Assembly: GCA_015068135.1 (NCBI GenBank)
Contig: SVLB01000004.1
Coordinates: forward strand, 1 to 64,000
DNA from: Oscillospiraceae bacterium
GTDB taxonomy: Bacteria > Bacillota > Clostridia > Oscillospirales > Oscillospiraceae
DNA: 64,000 nucleotides
Direction: 5' to 3'
The position numbers and the translations under genes were made by a program. The notes below the pieces were generated by a model. The model saw only the letters and a list, made by a program, of their open reading frames with translations. It was not told the DNA's origin and did not search any database. Position 1 is the stretch's first letter. Each line of letters begins with the position of its first letter. Positions 28,212-35,879 of this stretch are shown here, piece by piece.

Positions 28212-28422
28212 ATGAAAGCAACTGGGGAGCGATGGGAGCGCTGCCTGTGGCAGATGAAGCGACCTGAGCGAGTGGCCGCGGTCGACAGCTGAGGAAGGCT
28301 TTTCAAAGCCGACGAAGATGTCGGGCACCGCAACAGGGATTGTCAGAAGAGTAGACGATTTGGGGCGGATCGTGATTCCCAAGGAGATCAGAAGAACCCT
28401 CAAGATTAGAGAAGGAGCCCCC
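28212..28422 (+). pseudogene. spoVT: 5' fragment of spoVT (copy A), interrupted by the 114-bp repeat
   Basis: ATGAAAGCAACT, then a 112-bp insert, then ACAGGGATTGTCAGAAGAGTAGACGATTTGGGG...GAAGGAGCCCCC; homology to 30250-30792 essentially ends at codon 33. Confidence 0.8.
28224..28337. repeat. 114-bp structured repeat, copy 2
   Basis: Same length as copy 1; disrupts spoVT copy A; flanked by GCAAC (28218-28222, 28330-28334). Confidence 0.75.
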
Positions 28423-28559
28423 TTGCTGACAACATTGACACCAATCGATTTGTTTTGCTATGGAATGTTCTCTCTTGCAGAAAGAATAAAATAATGTTCT
28501 TTTTATTGGACCGAAGCTATGATATAATCTTCATAGTAAAACCAAAGGGAGGTATACAT

Positions 28560-29234
28560 ATGGCCTTTGTGGAACTTGACCAAAAACTAATTGACGAATG
28601 CACAAAAGATACGATTGACCTTGAGAAAATCAAGGGGTTAATTGCAGATGGTGCAGATATCAATGCTTTTGACGAAGAACATCAACAAGCACTATTTGAT
28701 GAGATTTTGAATTATTACATATTTGAAAGCAGAGATCGGCAACTGAACATATCGAATCTTTATAGCATTTCAGAATTATTCGCAGGAATCGGTTTGATAT
28801 TAAACAAGAGACCTGATGATAGTGACTACTTTTTGTTAAATCGTTTTCGTTTTTTGCCTCCCGAAAAAACAAGTGTAGATACTTTTAAATTACTGCTTGA
28901 AAAGTGTACATATTCTTTTGAGGACATTGATAGCATATCAACGGATGCAACCCTGGACTTGCATTTAGGGCTATATTACTTTTTTGAGCAAACCCAAAAC
29001 TATTCTGAAGCAGATAGCTTGACCTATTTCTTGGAGTTGATTTATTGGGCTTCTGCTTACACTGTTAAGGTATATTCTGATAAATGTGCGAAAGATATGC
29101 TGTCTTATGATTGGTTTGATAGGGATAAAAATAAAATTGAAATGGTTTGCAAAAATCGTTCCACATCCGTGTTTGTTGAAGATTTAGAGACACACCAGCG
29201 AATGGAAATTGATGGTTGGTCAATGAAGTACTAA
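28560..29234 (+). CDS. AT-rich cargo gene: ankyrin-like hypothetical protein
   Basis: GGAGG SD; MAFVELDQKLIDECTKDTIDLEKIKGLIADGADINAFDEEHQQALFDEIL... Confidence 0.6.
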   Translation: MAFVELDQKLIDECTKDTIDLEKIKGLIADGADINAFDEEHQQALFDEILNYYIFESRDRQLNISNLYSISELFAGIGLILNKRPDDSDYFLLNRFRFLPPEKTSVDTFKLLLEKCTYSFEDIDSISTDATLDLHLGLYYFFEQTQNYSEADSLTYFLELIYWASAYTVKVYSDKCAKDMLSYDWFDRDKNKIEMVCKNRSTSVFVEDLETHQRMEIDGWSMKY

Positions 29235-29250
29235 TAAGGTTTGCTTTTAA

Positions 29251-29279
29251 GTATAAATCTTCCTCTTTTACAAATAATA
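29251..29279 (+). promoter_or_regulatory. sigma-G/F-like promoter, spoVT copy B
   Basis: GTATA-17 nt-AATAATA. Confidence 0.45.
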
Positions 29280-29302
29280 GCATCGTAATTTGTAAAATTA
29301 TT

Positions 29303-29332
29303 GTAGGGACACCCGAGGACGGGTGTCCCTAC
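29303..29332. repeat. GTAG-type REP hairpin in the leader of spoVT copy B
   Basis: GTAGGGACACCCGAGGACGGGTGTCCCTAC. Confidence 0.75.
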
Positions 29333-29351
29333 GGGAAAAGGAGAAAGATAT

Positions 29352-29540
29352 ATGAAAGCTACTGGCATTGTCAGAAGAGTGGACGATTTGGGGAGAATCG
29401 TGATTCCTAAGGAAATTAGACGCACACTGAAAATCCGTGAGGGAGACCCCTCTCATACAACATTTACATCCGAAGAACAATTCAAACGAGCGATCACCAA
29501 CATCTACATATGGTGTAAAAGCAGAGGAATGTGCGAATAA
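29352..29540 (+). pseudogene. spoVT: 5' fragment of spoVT (copy B), 33 codons then unrelated tail
   Basis: MKATGIVRRVDDLGRIVIPKEIRRTLKIREGDP identical to SpoVT residues 1-33, then SHTTFTSEEQ... Confidence 0.8.
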
Positions 29541-29574
29541 TAACAGCGGAGTGAAATTTCACTCCGCTGTTATT
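29539..29574. terminator. perfect 36-bp palindrome, bidirectional terminator
   Basis: AATAACAGCGGAGTGAAA/TTTCACTCCGCTGTTATT. Confidence 0.6.
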
Positions 29575-29576
29575 TA

Positions 29577-30122
29577 CTATTTTCTGAAAACATCTTTCCA
29601 GCCAGGGCCAAGCTTCTCAAACGGGTCTGGAGACGAATTGCTTGGTGATAAATTTGCAAAATATGGCACACTAAAACTAAGAATAACAGATGTAAATAAA
29701 AAACAAAACTGAAGAATTACATTTTCTGAAAAATTAAAAACTTTCGAATAAGAAGAAACGAAATCACCGATTCCCGCAGGAATTAAAGCAAGAAGATATG
29801 TCCATAAACATTTAAAACAGTGTTTTATCTTTATTCGTGATACAATCAACCATATTAAAAAGTTTATTATCACAGCGGTTATGGAAAATATTAATACACT
29901 TTTGTTTGTTGCGTAGTTATTAAATGTAATGCAAAAGCAAAATGTATAATAAAGAGAAGAAATGATGACAAAAACACCTTTGATGATACGATCTTTCAAG
30001 CTAAATATACCGACAATAAGTGAAATAAGCCCAAATCCAAGGGTAAAATAATGCCCAAAATTCAAATTCCCTTGGAGTAGTTTCTGTATTTCCAATGACA
30101 ATTCCTTAATAAATACTGCCAT
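29577..30122 (-). CDS. AT-rich cargo gene: polytopic membrane protein
   Basis: Several TM segments; GGAGG SD before ATG at 30122. Confidence 0.6.
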   Translation of the reverse strand: MAVFIKELSLEIQKLLQGNLNFGHYFTLGFGLISLIVGIFSLKDRIIKGVFVIISSLYYTFCFCITFNNYATNKSVLIFSITAVIINFLIWLIVSRIKIKHCFKCLWTYLLALIPAGIGDFVSSYSKVFNFSENVILQFCFLFTSVILSFSVPYFANLSPSNSSPDPFEKLGPGWKDVFRK

Positions 30123-30177
30123 AAATTACACCTCCATTTTTATAATACTATAAACAGACGAAAATGTAAAGTCTGCG

Positions 30178-30206
30178 GTATAATCTCCGTCAGTTTACAG
30201 ATACTA
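30178..30206 (+). promoter_or_regulatory. sigma-G/F-like promoter of intact spoVT
   Basis: GTATA-17 nt-GATACTA. Confidence 0.55.
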
Positions 30207-30249
30207 ACAGCGTAATTTGTAAAATTTTATAACAAGGAGATAGATATAT

Positions 30250-30792
30250 ATGAAAGCTACTGGTATCGTCCGTCGGGTGGATGACCTCGGGCGTATTGTC
30301 ATTCCCAAAGAAATCAGAAGAACCCTCAAGATTCGTGAAGGCGACCCCTTGGAGATCTACACAGAGAAGGACGGGGGTGTGATCTTCCGGAAGTACTCTC
30401 CCATGGGGGATCTGCAGGATTTTGCCAATCAGATCTGCGAGTCCATTGGGACCAACACCGGCTCTATTGCGGCGGTTTCTGACCGGGACAGCATCATTGC
30501 GCTGCATGGCGCCCCCAAGCGGGAGCTTGTGGACAAGCCCAATTCCCAGGAACTGGATAAGCTGATGCAGCAGCGGAAGAATTATCGCTATGAGCCGGGG
30601 CAGGTGAAGCTTCGGGCGGCAGAGGGGCTGGATAAGTACCATCTGGGCGTGGCGGCTCCCATTTTGAGTCAGGGGGATCTTATGGGCTGTGTGATGCTGC
30701 TGATGACCGAGGACGGGGCTCTGCCCGCCGAGTCGGACCAAAAGCTGGCGCAGACCGTTGCGGGCTTTTTAGGCAAACAAATGGAAAGCTGA
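30250..30792 (+). CDS. spoVT: stage V sporulation protein T (AbrB N-terminus plus GAF-like C-terminus)
   Basis: MKATGIVRRVDDLGRIVIPKEIRRTLKIREGDPLEIYTEKDGGVIFRKYSPMGDL... Confidence 0.93.
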   Translation: MKATGIVRRVDDLGRIVIPKEIRRTLKIREGDPLEIYTEKDGGVIFRKYSPMGDLQDFANQICESIGTNTGSIAAVSDRDSIIALHGAPKRELVDKPNSQELDKLMQQRKNYRYEPGQVKLRAAEGLDKYHLGVAAPILSQGDLMGCVMLLMTEDGALPAESDQKLAQTVAGFLGKQMES

Positions 30793-30898
30793 AATAAAGC
30801 GGAGCGGAAGCCGTATCTTCTTTGGAAGAAGGGCCTCCGCTCCGCCGTCCTGTGTAGGGGACGATGCCCACATCGTCCCGTCGGGAAAACAGATCATG

Positions 30899-31807
30899 TT
30901 ACTTACTTTCACTCCGGCTGCCCAGCAGGATACCCGAGCAGATCAGCAGGAAGGCCAGCAAATACTGGATCTTAAAGATATTCTCGCCCAGCAGAAGGGC
31001 CCCGAAAATGCAGGCAAAAATAGGCTCTGCAAATTTGATGATCAGCAGCTGAGACAGGCTGTTATGCTCCAAAATGGAGTACCAAAGGGTATAAGAGACG
31101 ATGGTGGCGGCGCAGATATACACAAGCACCAGGGTAGATCTCAGGGTGAAGGTGGGCAGCCCCGCGCCCATGATTACTGCCGCAAGCAAAAGGACAATAC
31201 CGCCGGTAAATTGAGAAATACCGGAGATCCAGTAGGGGGAGTTGCCGGCGGCGAAGCGCTTACTGACCACGTTGGCGGCTACGGTGCAGAAGGAGGCGGC
31301 GATGATCAGCCAGTCACCGGAGGCAAAGGAGATGCCGCCCGGCTTATAGTTGATGGCAATGATCCCCGAAAAGCCGATCAGCGCGGCGATGATCTTCAAA
31401 GTGCTGTACTTCTCGTTCTGAAAGAACAGGAAGGCAAAGCACACATAAACCAATGCACCCAGCTGCTTGATCAGTGCGGTTTTGGAGCTGTCGGTGCTGC
31501 TCAGTCCGATGTAGGTGAAGGCGTAGTGGAATACGATGGAGAACAGACCCACAAGCAGAATACTGCATATGCTCCTTCCCGTGGGCTTCTGAAGCTTTGC
31601 CTTCCGGGTGAAGGCAAGACCGCACAGCACCACACCGCTGAAGCTGAACCGCAGACCTGCAAACATCAGGATGTCCGGCACGGATCCTGACGGGATCTCA
31701 AAGACCCGATAGCCGATCTTGGACATGGGATACAGCGACCCCCACAGGGCCATGACCACCAGGGCCAGCAGTATGGTTTTCAAACTCTTTTTTTCCTGGG
31801 TTTTCAA
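30899..31807 (-). CDS. DMT/EamA-family transporter
   Basis: Ten-TM EamA repeat pattern; probable TTG start after AAGGAG. Confidence 0.85.
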   Translation of the reverse strand: MKTQEKKSLKTILLALVVMALWGSLYPMSKIGYRVFEIPSGSVPDILMFAGLRFSFSGVVLCGLAFTRKAKLQKPTGRSICSILLVGLFSIVFHYAFTYIGLSSTDSSKTALIKQLGALVYVCFAFLFFQNEKYSTLKIIAALIGFSGIIAINYKPGGISFASGDWLIIAASFCTVAANVVSKRFAAGNSPYWISGISQFTGGIVLLLAAVIMGAGLPTFTLRSTLVLVYICAATIVSYTLWYSILEHNSLSQLLIIKFAEPIFACIFGALLLGENIFKIQYLLAFLLICSGILLGSRSESK

Positions 31808-32033
31808 TGCAGACACTCCTTTTTGGGTGTATGATAAAGAGGATATGTACCATACATAACTATAAGTATTTTCAGAAAGAATGCAAGTCTCTATTTTGAC
31901 GTTTGTTCCAGAATTACCACAAAAATACAAGAGTGAATCCTGGGATTTGGGAAAAGCTATGGTTGCGGAAAGAAAATGCTTTCTTCGGAGAGGATTTCCT
32001 TTCCGAAGAACACGGTAAAAGGAGAGAAACAAT

Positions 32034-32228
32034 ATGAAGAGCAATAATCAGATCAACGTACCCCAGGCAAAGCAGGCTATGGAGCAGTTTAAGATGCAGG
32101 CTGCCCAGGAAGTTGGCGTCAACCTGCAGAACGGCTACAACGGTCACCTGACCTCCCGTGAGGCTGGCTCCGTCGGCGGCCAGATGGTCAAGAAGATGAT
32201 CGAGGCTTACGAGCAGGGCATGGTGTAA
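32034..32228 (+). CDS. alpha/beta-type small acid-soluble spore protein
   Basis: QINVPQAKQAMEQFKMQAAQEVGVNLQNGYNGHLTSREAGSVGGQMVKKMIEAYEQ. Confidence 0.93.
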   Translation: MKSNNQINVPQAKQAMEQFKMQAAQEVGVNLQNGYNGHLTSREAGSVGGQMVKKMIEAYEQGMV

Positions 32229-32343
32229 TTTCTGACACCTGAATAAAATACTGCCCCGGGTTTCCGGGGCAGTATTTTTAGTTGCAAAACCAGGGGAGAT
32301 GAAGTAAAATGAGGATACTATAGAATCCTTGGAGGGAAAGAGA

Positions 32344-34422
32344 ATGTCTGCATTTGCCAATGCCAAATGGATCTTTGCTGGAGATGCCGCTCCGATCGTG
32401 GATCGGTATTACGATTACCGGCAAAGCTTTTCGGTCAGCGGAAGCAGCACCCTGCTGCATATTAGTGCACATACCAACTATGCGGTGTATGTAAACGGCG
32501 TATTTGTAGACTGCGGTCAGCTGCCGGATATGCCGGGGAGGCTGGTGTACGATACTTTGGACATCTCCCGGTTTGTACATCCCGGCGAAAACCTTTTGGA
32601 GGTGACCCAGCATGTGACCGGTGAGGCCTTTATGACCACCACAGTCCAGGAACCGGGTGTGATCTTCGCGATTTGGGATGGGGAAACGGTCGCAGCAGTG
32701 AGCAGCGAGCAAACCCTCTCCGGCAGAAATCTGCGCTACCTTTCCAATGGTGAGAAGCTGACCATACAGCTGGGCTTCAATTTTAACTATGATGCCAATG
32801 GGGGGGATACGGTTTTCACTCCCAGCGTGATCGCAGATAAGCCCTATGCGCTGATCCCCAGGCCCATTAAGAAGCTGAAGATCGGACAATGTCAGGCTGG
32901 AAAGCTGCTGTCCCAGGGCGTGTTTTTGGAAAACGATCCGTCTCTTCCCAAGAGCCAGCGGATGCAGACGGCCTATCTTTCTTCTGTCCCCAAAAAGAAA
33001 ATGATCACCGAAACGGACGACGGCTTTGCCTGGAAGCTGCCGGAGGACCGCCGGGCTGACGGCGGATATTTCCTCTTCGATCTGGAGGGAGAGACCATCG
33101 GCTATCCCCAGCTGGTTTTGGAAGCGGACGGACCCACGGAAGTTTTGGTGGGCTTCGGTGAGCATTTGGAGGACCTGCGGGTGCGCTCCAGCTGCGGTTA
33201 CCGGCATTTCTGCTTCCGGTATGTGGCAAAGCCGGGAGAGAATCTGTTCTTCCATCCCTTCCGCAGACTGGGGCTTAAGTTTATGCAGCTGCATATCTAC
33301 GGCAGTTCCGGAAAGATCCGCCAGGTGGGAATTTTACCTACCCGGTATCCCATGGAGCCCAAGCCCATGCCGGTGACGGACGGCCTCCACAAGCGGATCT
33401 GGCAGGTGGCCTCCAAGACCCTGAACCTTTGTATGCAGGACTATTTCTGCGACTGCGTATGGCGGGAGCAGGCCATGTACGCCTATGACGGCCGCATGGA
33501 GATGCTTGCCAGCTATTACGGCTTCCATGCTCCGGAGTTTAACCGGGAATCCCTGCGGATCTGCGCGCAGAATCTGCGGCCTGAGGGCTTTTTGGAGATC
33601 TGCGCTCCCGGCACGGAAGGGTCTTTGGTCCCCAGCTACAGCGCTGTGTACCTGCGGGGCGTTTGGGAATATACCCAGTATACCGGGGATGAAAGCCTGG
33701 CCCGGGAGATCTTCTCGGTTTTGAAGACCATTGCGGAGCATTTCTCCTCCCGAATCCGGGAGAATCACCTGATCCCCATGTACCCCGGTGCGGGCTATTG
33801 GCATTTCTATGAGTGGCAGCCCGGCATGGACGGCAAGCTTTGGGGGACGACCACCCGGGAAGTGATCACCGCAGAGGATTACGATATGCCCATGAATGCC
33901 TTTGTGGCAGACGGCTTGGACTGCTTTGGAGATCTTTGTGAGCGTTTGGGAATACCGGAGGCAGACACCTATCGGGAGCGGAGCCGCCGGATGAAGCAGG
34001 CCATGCACAAGGCCTTCTATCGGGAAGCCTTTGGCGGCTATGCCTCCCGGATCGGGGATGCTGAGCCCCGGCACGAGGTCAGCCAGGGCTTTATGCTCTA
34101 TCTGGATGCGGTGCCGGAAGAATGCCGAAAGGGCGTGGAGGCGCTGATCAAGGAAAAGAAGCTGCTGGAAACCACCCTGGGGCTTTCGGTTTACACCTAT
34201 GAGGGACTGTTAAGAGACCCCGAAAATCGGGAATTTGTTCTTCGGGATGTGGAACGCCGCTGGGGCTGGATGCTCCAAAAGGGCGCCGACACCTTCTGGG
34301 AGACCGAGCGCGGTCCGGCAGACTTCGGCGGTGCCGGAGATCTGTGCCAGGGCTGGTCGGCGATCCCTCTGTACCTGTTCGGTCACTACAAGCTGGGACA
34401 GTATTCACCGCCCCGGATGTAA
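32344..34422 (+). CDS. alpha-L-rhamnosidase-like glycoside hydrolase (GH78-like)
   Basis: ISAHTNYAVYVNGVFVDCGQLPD...YDTLDIS; DYFCDCVWREQAMYAYDGRMEMLASYYGF. Confidence 0.75.
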   Translation: MSAFANAKWIFAGDAAPIVDRYYDYRQSFSVSGSSTLLHISAHTNYAVYVNGVFVDCGQLPDMPGRLVYDTLDISRFVHPGENLLEVTQHVTGEAFMTTTVQEPGVIFAIWDGETVAAVSSEQTLSGRNLRYLSNGEKLTIQLGFNFNYDANGGDTVFTPSVIADKPYALIPRPIKKLKIGQCQAGKLLSQGVFLENDPSLPKSQRMQTAYLSSVPKKKMITETDDGFAWKLPEDRRADGGYFLFDLEGETIGYPQLVLEADGPTEVLVGFGEHLEDLRVRSSCGYRHFCFRYVAKPGENLFFHPFRRLGLKFMQLHIYGSSGKIRQVGILPTRYPMEPKPMPVTDGLHKRIWQVASKTLNLCMQDYFCDCVWREQAMYAYDGRMEMLASYYGFHAPEFNRESLRICAQNLRPEGFLEICAPGTEGSLVPSYSAVYLRGVWEYTQYTGDESLAREIFSVLKTIAEHFSSRIRENHLIPMYPGAGYWHFYEWQPGMDGKLWGTTTREVITAEDYDMPMNAFVADGLDCFGDLCERLGIPEADTYRERSRRMKQAMHKAFYREAFGGYASRIGDAEPRHEVSQGFMLYLDAVPEECRKGVEALIKEKKLLETTLGLSVYTYEGLLRDPENREFVLRDVERRWGWMLQKGADTFWETERGPADFGGAGDLCQGWSAIPLYLFGHYKLGQYSPPRM

Positions 34423-34445
34423 GATATTTTTTTTGAAAAAAGATA

Positions 34446-34474
34446 TTGACATACAGCAAAGGACATGTTAGTCT
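34446..34474 (+). promoter_or_regulatory. promoter of PepSY gene
   Basis: TTGACA-17 nt-TAGTCT. Confidence 0.5.
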
Positions 34475-34553
34475 ATAGATAGAAATAGGAATTATTCTTA
34501 TTTATGATTAGAACATAGTTATCTTCATAGAATAGTTTAAGGAGGAATGCTGT

Positions 34554-34874
34554 ATGAAAAAACGGTTAATGGTGATCATTGCCATGGTTTTAGTGGTCTT
34601 GTTTGGGCTTTGCGCCTGCGAGGATGAGGTGGAAGCGCTGATCGGCGGAGAGCCGGAATTCCATGCCGCATCCATTTCCCGGGAGAAGGCCAAGTCCATT
34701 GCCTTGGAGCACGCTGGCTTCCAGGAGGCAGATGTTCAGTATTTGACGGTTCAGACCGACTATGACGACGGTGTGCCGGTATACGATGTCAGCTTTTACA
34801 TGGGACCGGTAGAGTACGAATACGAGATCCATGCTGACACCGGAAAGATCCTCTCCTTCGATGCCGACCGCTGA
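34554..34874 (+). CDS. PepSY-domain lipoprotein
   Basis: Lipobox LFGLCAC; ISREKAKSIALEHAGFQEADVQYLTVQTDYDDGVPVYDVSFYMGPVEYEYEIHADTGKIL. Confidence 0.85.
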   Translation: MKKRLMVIIAMVLVVLFGLCACEDEVEALIGGEPEFHAASISREKAKSIALEHAGFQEADVQYLTVQTDYDDGVPVYDVSFYMGPVEYEYEIHADTGKILSFDADR

Positions 34875-34931
34875 GAGAATGAATGGGGAGCTGACTTAAA
34901 ACAGCGGATCAGGCGGATTTATCACCGTAGA

Positions 34932-34988
34932 GGCGACGTTTCGTCGCCCGCGGGCGGTCACAGACCGCCCTGCATCCGCAGGATGCAG
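34932..34988. repeat. three consecutive tight hairpins (REP-like, preceded by GTAG)
   Basis: GGCGACG-ttt-CGTCGCC, GGGCGGTC-aca-GACCGCCC, CTGCATCC-gca-GGATGCAG. Confidence 0.7.
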
Positions 34989-35005
34989 ACATATCTATGC
35001 TTTTC

Positions 35006-35042
35006 GGGGCTGTTGCAGCATTTTGCAACAGCCCCTTTTTTA
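35006..35042. terminator. intrinsic terminator
   Basis: GGGGCTGTTGCA-gcattt-TGCAACAGCCCCTTTTTT. Confidence 0.75.
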
Positions 35043-35046
35043 CAGT

Positions 35047-35283
35047 TTAGAGATTCTGGATTTTCTCCGGCGGAATGTATTCCAGCAGGTCAGAAACAGA
35101 ACAGTTCAGCACCGTACAGATCCTGGCTAAAACGTCGATATCCAGCCTGGTGACTTCATTTTTACAGTAATTGTTCAATTGGGTGCGCTGCATTTCTGCC
35201 CGCTGACTGAATTTGTTTTTGCTTAGCTCCGAATCTTGCAAAAGCTGATCCAGCTTGATTCGGATCGTTCCATAGGGCCCCAT
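35047..35283 (-). CDS. XRE-family HTH regulator
   Basis: LDQLLQDSELSKNKFSQRAEMQRTQLNNYCKNEVTRLDIDVLARICTVLNCSVSDLLEYI. Confidence 0.9.
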   Translation of the reverse strand: MGPYGTIRIKLDQLLQDSELSKNKFSQRAEMQRTQLNNYCKNEVTRLDIDVLARICTVLNCSVSDLLEYIPPEKIQNL

Positions 35284-35421
35284 ATCCATACTCCTTGTCA
35301 TAGTTTGTCGAAACAAGTCGGACGATTTTTATTGACAATGAAAGTATAAACTAGTTATATATAGAATATAAGCTGTAAGAAAGCTTGTGCAAGAAACTAC
35401 ACATACATAGAGGAGAAGATT

Positions 35422-35646
35422 ATGGAACAAATAAAAACGATATTGCAACAGGTTGCGAAGAATCAGAGGATATCTATGGAGACGCTCAACACAGAATTGG
35501 ATGCGGCAATTGCGGATGCGATCGGCTCTGCATTCCAATCTGCGGATTCGGCTGCGATAGAATTTTGGGCAGAGCTGTATCGCAAAAACAATCGGATTTC
35601 CATAGAGGATGTGATTTTGGCAGTTTGTGAACTGGTAATGAGTTAA
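35422..35646 (+). CDS. small helical hypothetical protein
   Basis: 74 aa, SD AGGAGA; MEQIKTILQQVAKNQRISMETLNTELDAAIADAIGSAFQSADSAAIEFW. Confidence 0.5.
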   Translation: MEQIKTILQQVAKNQRISMETLNTELDAAIADAIGSAFQSADSAAIEFWAELYRKNNRISIEDVILAVCELVMS

Positions 35647-35735
35647 CTGCAAGTGTAAACATATTACGATAGACGAAAATATAGTGTAGGGTGCGTAGAT
35701 TTGGTATTTTGGTCGTAGTTTTGTGACGATTCCGG

Positions 35736-35764
35736 TTGATTTTACAGATGGGGTGCGGTATAAT
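35736..35764 (+). promoter_or_regulatory. promoter of MATE gene
   Basis: TTGATT-17 nt-TATAAT. Confidence 0.6.
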
Positions 35765-35879
35765 ACTTCGGTTGGCGCAAGCCGAGAAGGATAAGGAAAA
35801 ATACAAACAAAAGAGCCGCTGTGGGGCTGCCGGTGTTCAACTCCCCTCGGCTTAAATATAGAAGATCGAGGAATCGGAT

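Noticed and set aside
28064-28267. ORF 28064-28267 as a gene
   Set aside because: It spans the 114-bp repeat and leader of a broken spoVT copy; no SD or homology.
27976-30348. Idea that the spoVT copies are a recent tandem duplication
   Set aside because: The B and C copies differ at 20 of 29 codons, all synonymous, far too diverged for a recent duplication of one allele.
35826-35855. T-loop-like GGTGTTCAACTCCCC as a possible tRNA
   Set aside because: Flanks do not form T-stem, acceptor or anticodon arms.
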